From Brachionus koreanus (Eukaryota > Rotifera > Eurotatoria > Ploima > Brachionidae): a stretch of DNA of 12,020 bases. The position numbers were made by a program, and so were the translations under genes. The stretch covers positions 407,211-419,230 of the forward strand of contig PJRA01000353.1 in NCBI GenBank assembly GCA_016987375.1, read 5' to 3'. Under the pieces are notes generated by a model, which worked only from the letters and a program-made list of their open reading frames with translations, did no database searches and was not told where the DNA came from. Positions 1 through 7,464 of the stretch are shown here, in pieces. Each line of letters begins with the position of its first letter. The stretch's first letter is position 1.

Positions 1-1560
1 TTTTATTTCTTTTTTTTTTAATAATATTATATTTTATGAAAACAACTTGATTCTATTTAAAAGTATGATAACACAATGGAAGAGCCTGTAATTAATAAAC
101 TATACATTAAACGTCTAAAAAAATAAGTAGGTAAGAAAAAATATATAAAAAGAACATGTCCTTAGAAAGACCGCCACTAGTCTTATTTTTTAGTATTAAT
201 GTGATTCTTGGTTAAAGAGCTTATTCTCATCAATATTAAACGGTGAATATTCTAATTTTAAAAGAAGCATTGGAATAAATACTAGGAAAAAAATCTTAAT
301 ATTTAAAAAAATAAATTTTTAAAATTTATAAAGGTTCTTTAAAGAAAATTTTAAAGATTCTTTAAAGGTTTCCGGACGCTTTTTCTTCAAAACAAAATCA
401 CAATTTTTGATTTAAAAAATAAAAATCAATTTTTCACAATTTTTATTGAAAAAATAATAATAAATGAACTTCAATTTTATTTAATTTGAATTAAATAGAT
501 TTTAATTAAAAAAATTAAACTGAGACTTTGATTTTTACAAATAAAACTAAAAAATTTATTTTTTAAAACACATGGAAAATTTTTTTAAAATTTTTTCAAA
601 AAAATAAAAAGAAAGTTTATATTTTTTGTTAAATTTAGAATAAATTCAAAAATATTTTGTTCAAATTAACAAATTTAATTGTTTAAACAACACTAACAAC
701 TACAAATACGTTTTTCATATAAAATGTGAAATAGAAGACTGCTTTTATACCATGAGTGACAGAAATAAATTAAGCATCTAAGACTAAACACTGATATCAT
801 AATCTTTTTTTTTGGTTGAAGAAGGATTTAGTAAAAAAAATAAAAAAAAACTGAGATTATTTTTTTGAAAACTTTTTTAAAAGCTTTTGAACTGTTAAAA
901 TTAAATTTAAAAGAAAAAAAATTGTTAGCTTAAAATGTCCATATTTTAGTAATTTTTACCGAAAAATTTATGTATATTTTTATAATTAAATTAATTTTAA
1001 TTTATTGACTGTGGAAAAATTTCTACTTTTATTTATATTTTAGTAGTAAAACTAAAAAATTTATTCTTGAGATTTCTGAAATTTTCTAAAAAATGTAAAA
1101 CCAATCCAAAAATTCTAATAAATAAGACAATATTTGATGTCTTTATGATTAAATTTACAAAAAGTTTTAAAAATTAAGAATTTAAAATATTAATCTAATA
1201 AACCAAACTCAAAAATTTCATATTAATTAAAAATTATTTATTTATTTAAATCTTAAACAGTAATAATTTCATATTTCAATATCATAGATCCAATGCATGA
1301 TAAAACAACGAAATTCTCGTTCAAAATTGTGAAAAAAATTTAATATTTAAACAGGCGTTTGTGCCTTTTTAAATTTATTCTAAAACAAATCTGTTTTTCC
1401 TAGTCGGTCTATACATTCTAGATAGAAATATTTTATATCGTCCCATCGCTTCAACTTCAACGTCCCATTTGTATGCACATATAAATTTAAATTTAAAAAA
1501 TTTCAAAATTTTTACATAACATTTTAATAAATTACTACCTAAAGTCAATTAATGGAATAC
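1..1560. other. AT-rich intergenic region without a recognisable gene
   Basis: About 1.5 kb made largely of A and T runs, with stop codons dense in all frames. I see no conserved protein fragment, tRNA-like clover, or repeat with clear boundaries. The only less AT-rich patch is around 1380-1475, just before a TATA-like box, and it may belong to the promoter of the downstream TPS gene. Nothing else here can be supported. Confidence 0.7.
1480..1485 (+). promoter_or_regulatory. Candidate TATA box for the TPS gene
   Basis: TATAAA follows the less AT-rich patch at about 1380-1475 and lies roughly 420 bases before the TPS start codon. In sequence this AT-rich, TATAAA occurs by chance, so position is the main argument. 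If it is used, transcription would begin near 1510 and leave a leader of almost 400 bases. Confidence 0.2.
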
Positions 1561-1900
1561 ACTTAGATATTCTTGAATGAGGTTTGTTTTTGTGTGCGCT
1601 TTTAATTTAGTGTGCTTATGAAAGAAGCGTGATCAAGCGCCTAGAGTTCCACATTCATCTTCATACACAGTCGAGAACAAAATTAAATTGTTTTTTTTAT
1701 ATTTGATCATTTTTTTTCATCACACACAGAATACACGCTAAAAATCATTCACTTGGAATTTTACAAAAAGCTTTTCATTTTTATTTTAACATTCAAAATC
1801 AATTTAAAATTCTTCCTAAAATTAAAAAAAAAAGCATAAAAATTAGCCCAATTCATAAAGAATTTTTATTATTAGATTAAAAAAAAATTGACTTAATAAA
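1561..1900 (+). promoter_or_regulatory. Probable 5' leader of TPS with a possible intron
   Basis: This stretch precedes the TPS start codon. It contains an acceptor-like site: a T-rich tract at about 1709-1720, then CATCACACACAG ending at 1729. A donor-like AG/GTTTGT lies at about 1580. These could bound a leader intron of about 150 bases, or 1729 could be a spliced-leader acceptor, since trans-splicing is known in rotifers. Only the splice-like motifs are visible; transcription of this stretch is inferred. I see no ATG in the last 60 bases before the start codon. Confidence 0.25.
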
Positions 1901-4207
1901 ATGAAAAGATCATTAGTTGTTATATCAAATCGATTGCCTTTTGTTGTGACAAAAAATGAAAATGGTGAGCCAGTGAGAAAAAATTCAGCAGGAGGATTGG
2001 TGACTGCTTTGGCACCGCTGGTTATAAAAAACAAGGGCTACTGGGTCGGATGGGCAGGTAACGATTTAACCGAAGATATGGAAATACCAGAAAGTGACGA
2101 TCCGACAGCGATCGCTCACGGAATCAAAGCATCTCAAATCAAGCCAATTTATTTCACACCGGAAATTTTTCAATCATTCTACAATGGCTTTTGCAATGCG
2201 ACTCTTTGGCCTTTGATGCATTCGTTGCCAACCCTAGCCGCTTTTAAGAGCGATCAGTGGAACTCATATGTAAATGTAAATGAGATGTTTGCCAATGCGG
2301 CTTTTGAGGCGGTGAAAAAATTTGACAGCTATGAGGACAAAAATAATCTTGTTTGGATACATGACTACCAATTGATGGTAACTCCAATGATGCTCAGAAA
2401 TTTACTTGACGAAGCTAATATTAGCTGTAAATTGGCTTTTTTCCTGCACATACCATTTCCGTCATGGGACATATTTCGTCTAAATCCGTGGGCAAACGAA
2501 ATAATACTTGGCCTGCTTGGCTGTGATTTGATTGCCTTTCACACAAATACTTATGCTAGCAATTTTATTGAATGTTGTTTGAACATTTTGGGCGCCAGAG
2601 TCGATAGAAAAGAAATGATTGTCGAATATGGCAACAAGACAATTGTGGTGCGTGCATTGCCAATCGGCATACCGTACGATTGGTTCGAGAGAAATGCGCG
2701 CGTGTCGCCAAAGCCGTTTAACTTTAAGGAAAAAGTTATATTTGGTGTAGACCGATTGGACTATACAAAAGGCATTATCCAACGTGTGCGTGGCTACGAG
2801 CGATTTTTGGAAAAATATCCCGAATGTAGAGAAAAGGTTGTTTTTTTTCAAGTGGCAGTTCCGTCAAGAACCGATGTTGAAGACTACAGAAATTTAAAAG
2901 ATGAACTTGAAAGAGAAATTGGCCGAGTGAGTGGTCGTTTTGCCACAGCTGAATGGACCCCAATCAAATACATTTACAACAACATATCCCAATATGAATT
3001 GGCCGGCTATTACAGAGACGCCAGAATAGCCATTATTACGCCAGTAAGAGACGGAATGAATCTAGTCGCCAAAGAGTATGTTGCTTGTCAAATAGACGAT
3101 CCGGGCGTTTTGATTATATCGCCATTCACTGGTGCTGGTGAGACCATGAACGAGGCATTGTTGGTAAATCCGTTGGAGCACGATCTAGTAGCTGATGCAA
3201 TCAAGACTGCCTATGACATGAAATACTATGAGAGAAAGTTAAGAATGAATGCTTTGCAAACAAGAGAAAGACTGTTCAATTTGGACACATGGTTGGAGTC
3301 GTTTTTTGAAGCTATAGACATGATTGATAGTGTTAAAAAAATGCAGTCGTTAAATGTGTCCGATTATGAGTCTTGGTTGGGTCCGATAATAAAGGGATAT
3401 AATTTGGCCATTATTTTAGATTATGACGGAACTCTAGTTCCCATTCAGCCACACCCAGACTTGGCCGTGTTGCCTGACGATGTAAAAAATTTACTCGAAA
3501 AACTGATGGAATGTAAACATATTGATGTGACCATTTTGTCAGGCAGATCAATGGCTAATTTGAAAAAATTAATCAATTTAAAGAACATAAATTTGTCTGG
3601 CAGCCATGGAATGGAGTTGTGTTTGGCCAATGGTCTTGAAGAGGAGTGTGAACAGGCCGCAGTGTTCCGAGCTAAAATACCTGATCTAGTCAAAGAATTG
3701 AAAGAGACTGTGTGTGAACATGGAGGATGGGTTGAAGAGAAAAGATATCATGTTACATTCCATTGGCGCGATACCCATCCAAATTATAGACAACCAATGG
3801 CCCAAAAAGCCATTGAAATTGTACAAAAGTACGGTTTTCAAGCAACAAAAGCTCATTGCGCAGTTGAAGCGCGTCCTCCTATTGGATGGGACAAGGGCAG
3901 AGGTGTTTACAACATTTTAGAAAAGCTTTATGGTGTTACATGGGCTGATAATTACAAAGCTGTGTTCATTGGCGACGATGAAACAGATGAGGATGCCATG
4001 CGAGCTTTGTCCGGATTAGGAATCACATTTAGAGTTGGAAAACCAAATATAAAAACTGCTGCATCACACAGACTACCTAATCCAGATGCTGTAAAGATTT
4101 TTTTAAAGTGGGCTATTGGATATTTGGAAAGAATCAAGTCTTCTGTACAAACTCCAATTGCAGAGCGAAGATTGCATGGTATTAGAAGAAAAAATAGTTT
4201 CGCTTGA
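1901..4207 (+). CDS. TPS: Trehalose-6-phosphate synthase/phosphatase (bifunctional TPS-TPP fusion)
   Basis: The 768-residue protein makes trehalose in two steps in the cytosol. A GT20 synthase half (about residues 1-475) joins UDP-glucose and glucose-6-phosphate, and a HAD-type phosphatase half (about 500-745) removes the phosphate. Synthase motifs: SNRLP (9-13), SAGG (29-32), WVGWAG (48-53), WPLMH (103-107), HDYQL (154-158), RLDYTKG (285-291) with R285 and K290 matching the OtsA substrate-binding Arg/Lys, and RDGMNLVAKE (383-392) with D384 and E392. Phosphatase motifs: DYDGT (D507 nucleophile, D509), SGR (547-549), GSHGME (567-572), K665 in GWDKG, and the metal-binding GDDETDED (691-698). 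Both halves look catalytically intact, as in arthropod-type fusions. The start is supported by an in-frame TGA at 1889-1891, an A at -3 and the usual position of SNRLP. There is no intron. It faces the trehalase gene tail to tail. The short basic tail after residue 745 is not conserved to my knowledge. Confidence 0.96.
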   Translation: MKRSLVVISNRLPFVVTKNENGEPVRKNSAGGLVTALAPLVIKNKGYWVGWAGNDLTEDMEIPESDDPTAIAHGIKASQIKPIYFTPEIFQSFYNGFCNATLWPLMHSLPTLAAFKSDQWNSYVNVNEMFANAAFEAVKKFDSYEDKNNLVWIHDYQLMVTPMMLRNLLDEANISCKLAFFLHIPFPSWDIFRLNPWANEIILGLLGCDLIAFHTNTYASNFIECCLNILGARVDRKEMIVEYGNKTIVVRALPIGIPYDWFERNARVSPKPFNFKEKVIFGVDRLDYTKGIIQRVRGYERFLEKYPECREKVVFFQVAVPSRTDVEDYRNLKDELEREIGRVSGRFATAEWTPIKYIYNNISQYELAGYYRDARIAIITPVRDGMNLVAKEYVACQIDDPGVLIISPFTGAGETMNEALLVNPLEHDLVADAIKTAYDMKYYERKLRMNALQTRERLFNLDTWLESFFEAIDMIDSVKKMQSLNVSDYESWLGPIIKGYNLAIILDYDGTLVPIQPHPDLAVLPDDVKNLLEKLMECKHIDVTILSGRSMANLKKLINLKNINLSGSHGMELCLANGLEEECEQAAVFRAKIPDLVKELKETVCEHGGWVEEKRYHVTFHWRDTHPNYRQPMAQKAIEIVQKYGFQATKAHCAVEARPPIGWDKGRGVYNILEKLYGVTWADNYKAVFIGDDETDEDAMRALSGLGITFRVGKPNIKTAASHRLPNPDAVKIFLKWAIGYLERIKSSVQTPIAERRLHGIRRKNSFA

Positions 4208-4350
4208 ATTGTTGAACGAAAGCTCTGAATTTTAATATTAATTTAATTAGTCATAAATCAATTACCTTGGTATTTGGCGCCTAAATAGCTTTTTTTTTTT
4301 TACATATTCTTTTTATTTTATTTTAGTAGGATAAGAACTTTTTATGATAT

Positions 4351-4376
4351 AATAAATTTATACTTTATTAAATAAA
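4351..4376 (+). terminator. Polyadenylation signals of TPS
   Basis: Two AATAAA hexamers (4351-4356 and 4371-4376) lie about 145 and 165 bases after the TPS stop codon, a normal 3' UTR length for a compact animal gene. They follow a T-rich tract at about 4291-4322. The cleavage site would be near 4390. AATAAA is frequent by chance in this composition. Confidence 0.45.
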
Positions 4377-4379
4377 ATA

Positions 4380-5171
4380 GCAGCAAGAAAAAAATTTTTT
4401 ATTTATTTTGGAATTTTTAAATAATAAAACTAGGAATTAAAAACTAAAATTTTAAATTAAAAATAATATTAAATTAATATTTATTTTATTTGAAGTGATA
4501 TATGGAAATTTATTCACACTTAAAAAATAGCAAAATAACTAAACTGTGTTCAGACAAATAAATTGTTGTAACAATAAGAGAGAGTTATAACAGAAATAAT
4601 ATTTGGTCAATCATTTTTGGAAAAAAGGTCTGATGAAATTTTCATTTTGAATAAATTTTTAAATGAAAATAAGTAAATTTCAAACTTTTTTTAAAATAAT
4701 TAAAATAAAATTTTTTTAGGCCAAAAATTTTGTTTATTCGTGAATTTTTATAATTGATAAATATTTAAAACTAATTTGACTATGTTTTTCCTACTGATCT
4801 CTCTGTGTTTAAGCATCGATCAACCTTACGCTAAAACTATTTTAAGATGAGTCTGCTGGGACGAATTTAGCAATTTTAACTAAATTAAAATAATTTTTTT
4901 TTTTAATTTTAATTCTAAAATAACTTTTTGATTAGAACCATCTTTGAATTCATTTTTGATCTAAACGTATTTTTTAAGTCTTTGCATTAAAACTAAAGTA
5001 AAAGATTAGTTTAATTCAGTTAAGCAAATTTTAATATTTGTATCTATATTAATTACTATTTTCATGTTCTTCCTTAGTATTTATTTCATATTGGGAGGTT
5101 TTTCTTTTTAATTTTAGTCAAATTAGTTTTAAATATTCATTAATTATTGAAATTAACTAATTAAAAATAAC
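4380..5171. other. AT-rich intergenic region after TPS
   Basis: No gene can be supported here. Two tiny plus-strand ORFs encode hydrophobic, signal-peptide-like starts: one at 4782-4850 (MFFLLISLCLS...) and one near 5064. Neither continues into a recognisable protein or a good splice donor, so I do not call them genes. Confidence 0.6.
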
Positions 5172-5303
5172 CTAATTTAGCCATTTCTGGGCCTTTTACT
5201 GTATCAGAAACAATGGTTGGAACCATTTGTGATATAATAGCTGCTCCTGAACGTCTAATCGGATAGACGGGCCCAAGGGTACTAATGTAAGCATTGCCAC
5301 CAT
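5172..5303 (-). other. Possible isolated coding exon, protein not recognised
   Basis: This is a 132-base island of less AT-rich sequence inside very AT-rich DNA. Read on the minus strand it has a good acceptor (pyrimidine-rich tract then TTTAG, exon from 5303) and a good donor (TTAG/GTTATT, exon to 5172). One frame stays open throughout: 43 whole codons beginning GGNAYISTLGPVYP and ending GPEMAKL, with one split codon on each side (phase 1-1). The translation is varied in composition, unlike translations of the surrounding AT-rich DNA. I do not recognise the family. The plus strand is also open for part of the island, so orientation rests on the splice sites. It could be an exon of a gene reaching outside the window, or a fossil. 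Confidence 0.3.
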
Positions 5304-5557
5304 CTAAACAAGACAGTTGTTAAAAAAGGTGATTTTATGAGTTTGGTGGAATTTCAAAAGGTTAATACACTTTGAGATGGTTCCAGACGCTTGTGATATG
5401 AGTTTAGAACTTAATTTTGAACAATTGGAACAAATTGGCCTGATTCCTTAGATTAACTTCAGAGGAGATAAGTGAAGACAAAGATCGAGATTGTTTATAA
5501 AAACTTTTATTTAAAATATTGTTGTAAAATAAGAGAAAATACAAAGTCTCAAATAAC

Positions 5558-5591
5558 TGGTTAAATAAGAATCACAATTCTTATTTAACTA
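5558..5591. repeat. Near-perfect inverted repeat (hairpin)
   Basis: GTTAAATAAGAAT (5560-5572) and its exact reverse complement (5577-5589) flank a 4-base CACA loop. Outside them come a G.T pair and a further T-A pair. A 13-bp perfect stem with a 4-base loop is longer than most chance hairpins, though AT-rich DNA makes such stems more common. It is not next to a gene end, so I assign no function. Confidence 0.6.
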
Positions 5592-5662
5592 TACACAGTA
5601 ATTAGGTCAATAATACTAAATAAGTTAAATCAAAATAAATTGTGAATTAAATCGGTCACAAA

Positions 5663-5690
5663 GATTTATGACTTATGATTTATGACTCAT
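5663..5690. repeat. Two-copy 14-bp tandem repeat containing TGACTCA
   Basis: GATTTATGACTTAT (5663-5676) is followed directly by GATTTATGACTCAT (5677-5690), with 13 of 14 bases identical. The second copy creates TGACTCA (5683-5689), the core recognised by AP-1/GCN4-type bZIP factors. No gene starts nearby, so a regulatory role is unsupported. Confidence 0.55.
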
Positions 5691-6107
5691 AAAGATATAA
5701 TCTAAGAAAATTGTAAATAATATAAACGGTTATTTTCATACCGTAACAAATGTATTCTACACTTCAAGAAAAATATTTTTTTTTGGTCAACCGAAAGCTA
5801 GGTTTATTTCTTCAAGAAAACACTAGACATCATACAGCATAAAGGCCAGATCGTTCTCCCAAATTTTTTGCCTCAACCCAATAAATGGAAATTAAGTCGA
5901 AAGCAATGAAAACAAAAATGGTTTATGGGCTCAAATTTAAATATAAATTAACTTTTAATTCAATGTTAGACCAAATTAATGGACGCTGTTACTCAAGGTT
6001 AAGCTAAATTAAGACTTTGTGTTACAAAAAAATGAAGTCTAAAAAATGCAAAAATCTAAAAGATGTTATTTTGATTGTCTTATTTTGATAACGCTTATAT
6101 TTTATGC

Positions 6108-6133
6108 TGATACTAAATTTATTTTTCTGCTAC
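6108..6133 (+). repeat. Left terminal inverted repeat of the transposon
   Basis: A 26-base sequence identical to the reverse complement of 6991-7016. Its outermost bases TGATAC start a series of GATAC boxes that continue inward. Confidence 0.85.
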
Positions 6134-6243
6134 TAAAAAAAAAATAAAAATGATACTAAAATTCACACTTAAGATACTAAAAATAAAATTAAAATGATAC
6201 TTATTTTGTTTATGTGATACTAATATTTTTTTTAATTGGTATC
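6109..6243 (+). repeat. Subterminal GATAC repeats, about 21-bp spacing
   Basis: GATAC occurs at 6109, 6152, 6173, 6196 and 6216, mostly followed by TAA or TAAA. The last four are spaced 21, 23 and 20 bases, and the gap between the first two is 43, or two such steps. An inverted copy GTATC sits at 6239-6243. The opposite end carries GTATC at 7011 and 6919. Spacing near two helical turns would put the boxes on one face of the DNA, as expected for repeated subterminal binding sites of a transposase. That role is inferred. Confidence 0.6.
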
Positions 6244-6272
6244 AAAAAATTAATCAAATAAATATTAATTGA

Positions 6273-6836
6273 CAACTATATAAATGTGTTAATATACTCA
6301 AACATGTTAGTAAAATTTGGACAATCAAATTGAATGATGCTGAATGAAGAAAAAGTACGTGTACTTGTCCCTTTTGGAAAAAAAACTATATGTGCAAACA
6401 TATAGTAGCTATTACTTGTCGCGATAGAGGTAGGCCATGGCACGAGAGCCCAAAAGATGTGCCACTGGATGAAAACAGAAAGAAAGGAAGGCCTTCGAAG
6501 AATAAAGATGCTCTTAACCGCCAGCCGATCGAAACTCAAAGTCATTTAGAAAATGAAGTGGCCGAAGACGAACTTTCGTTCATTTTTAAATTCGAAGATG
6601 AACAAGAACCTGCAACTGAGAATGGTCAAAATTTACAAGAGCAAGTTGTAGCGCCAACCACGTCAAATGAACAAACAGATGAGCAGCTAAATATCGTTCA
6701 TGGTGTATTCGAATCAGAGCCAAGTGTGTTGAATTTAGTAGAAAATTGCCCAGCTAAACGTCCGAGAGGTAGACCTCGCAAAAATCCAATCAGTGATCAA
6801 AGTAAACCTGCGAGCAAAAGATCTAAAAACAATTAA
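6273..6836 (+). pseudogene. C-terminal remnant of a SWIM zinc-finger/AT-hook protein (MULE transposase type)
   Basis: One frame runs from 6273 to the TAA at 6834-6836, interrupted only by TGA at 6345-6347. Just after that stop comes a SWIM finger: CTC at 6360-6368 and, after PFWKKNYM, CKH at 6393-6401, giving CxCxnCxH. Two AT-hooks follow, KKGRPSK (about 6480-6500) and KRPRGRPRK (about 6756-6782), separated by a long acidic, low-complexity stretch, and the end is basic. In MULE-family proteins the residue at the TGA is usually Trp, so a single TGG to TGA change fits. The first ATG after the stop (6390) lies inside the finger and would start a 148-residue protein lacking the CxC half, so it is not a credible start. 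The DDE catalytic domain is absent. It is bounded by the inverted repeats of the element described above. A domesticated AT-hook protein is a less likely reading. Confidence 0.7.
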
Positions 6837-6990
6837 TTTTTTTCTTTTTTTTCTTATTTTTCTTTTTTTGTATTTTTTATTATCATCAATAAAAATTAAT
6901 ATCATTTTCTTATAATTTGTATCAATTAATTTTTTTTAATAGCATAAAAATAAAGAAATAAAAATAAAATTAATTTCATTTTTTTTTTAA

Positions 6991-7016
6991 GTAGCAGAAA
7001 AATAAATTTAGTATCA
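6991..7016 (-). repeat. Right terminal inverted repeat of the transposon
   Basis: Exact 26-base inverse copy of the left end (6108-6133), beginning GTAGCAG and ending AGTATCA. The sequence just inside is A/T runs. Confidence 0.85.
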
Positions 7017-7464
7017 CGTAAAATACATGCCTTTTGATAATTGCTATTTTAATACACAGTCAATTGATATTTGGTCTAATCTTAAACAATTTTTTTTCGA
7101 TTGATAAAAACAGCTGCCTAAGCGAGTCTAAAAAAGTCTTCACAATTCTCCTCATGTAGCTTAATTAGACTATTCATTTCTTTCAATAGATATTTTATTT
7201 TCTAATTATTCAACAGATGAAATTTTAAGATTTAAATTGATAATAAATGAGGACTATCTAGTCAATAATTGATGAAAATTCAAAAATTAAAAAAAGAAAG
7301 TTTTCGTATTAACTTTTTTATTTATAATGTCAAGATCAAAAATTTTCCTAATAAAAATTTAAAAATTTTAAAAATTAAAATAGAATACAAGAAAAAAATT
7401 TTAAACCGAATAATTTGATTGAATCGAGCATAAATAGAAAAAAAAAAGATAAACATAAATATTT
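7017..7464. other. Intergenic region and trehalase 3' UTR
   Basis: AT-rich, no ORF of note. The part nearest the trehalase gene must include its 3' UTR. Nothing else is recognised. Confidence 0.6.
7317..7322 (-). terminator. Candidate polyadenylation signal of trehalase
   Basis: AATAAA on the minus strand, about 143 bases after the trehalase stop codon. This mirrors the distance seen for TPS. A second AATAAA (7194-7199) lies about 120 bases further on. Chance occurrence is likely in this composition. Confidence 0.35.

Larger units (their letters stand above)
5304..6107. other. Intergenic region between candidate exon and transposon
   Basis: No gene can be supported. Three short stretches read as if once coding: plus 5355-5433 (ends ...EQLEQIGLIP then a stop), plus about 5808-5910 (contains KGQIVLPNFLPQPNKW) and minus about 5920-5835 (contains YWVEAKNLGERSGLYAV). 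None has matching splice sites on both sides and none belongs to a family I recognise. A hairpin and a tandem repeat in this region are listed separately. Confidence 0.5.
6108..7016 (+). mobile_element. Degraded MULE-like DNA transposon, about 0.9 kb, bounded by terminal inverted repeats
   Basis: The first 26 bases (6108-6133, starting TGATACTAAATTT and ending CTGCTAC) are repeated exactly, in inverse orientation, at 6991-7016. Inside the repeats, similarity continues loosely: a T-rich stretch with a TATC box at 6210-6250 resembles the reverse complement of 6911-6946. Between the ends lies the C-terminal part of a SWIM zinc-finger/AT-hook protein, typical of MULE-family transposases in invertebrates. 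No catalytic core is present, so this is an internally deleted, non-autonomous copy. I compared 8-11 bases on each side and found no convincing target-site duplication, so the exact outer limits and the superfamily are uncertain. Confidence 0.7.

Noticed and set aside
2480..2963. Minus-strand ORFs of 123 and 62 codons inside TPS
   Set aside because: They lie fully opposite a strongly conserved gene, have no recognisable domain and are shadows of its codon pattern. The same holds for the other ORFs opposite or overlapping TPS and trehalase.
4782..4850. Plus-strand 22-codon ORF with a hydrophobic, signal-peptide-like start
   Set aside because: It ends quickly at TGA, has no good donor site to continue, and hydrophobic short ORFs are common in T-rich DNA.
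5355..5433. Plus-strand stretch reading ...EQLEQIGLIP then stop
   Set aside because: It reads like a C-terminal exon but has only weak AG sites before it and no known family, and the minus strand is also partly open.
5808..5920. Coding-like fragments on both strands (plus KGQIVLPNFLPQPNKW; minus YWVEAKNLGERSGLYAV)
   Set aside because: Both strands are open over the same bases, neither has clear boundaries, and neither is recognised. At best this is a fossil.
6099..7030. Possible target-site duplication around the transposon (ATGC on both sides)
   Set aside because: Only four adjacent bases agree, and the right copy is ten bases away from the repeat end. Not convincing.
5968..7079. Inverted 11-bp match TTAGACCAAAT / ATTTGGTCTAA outside the transposon ends
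   Set aside because: It lies at unequal distances (about 130 and 53 bases) from the inverted repeats and is short. It could be chance or an older nested element, so I did not extend the transposon.
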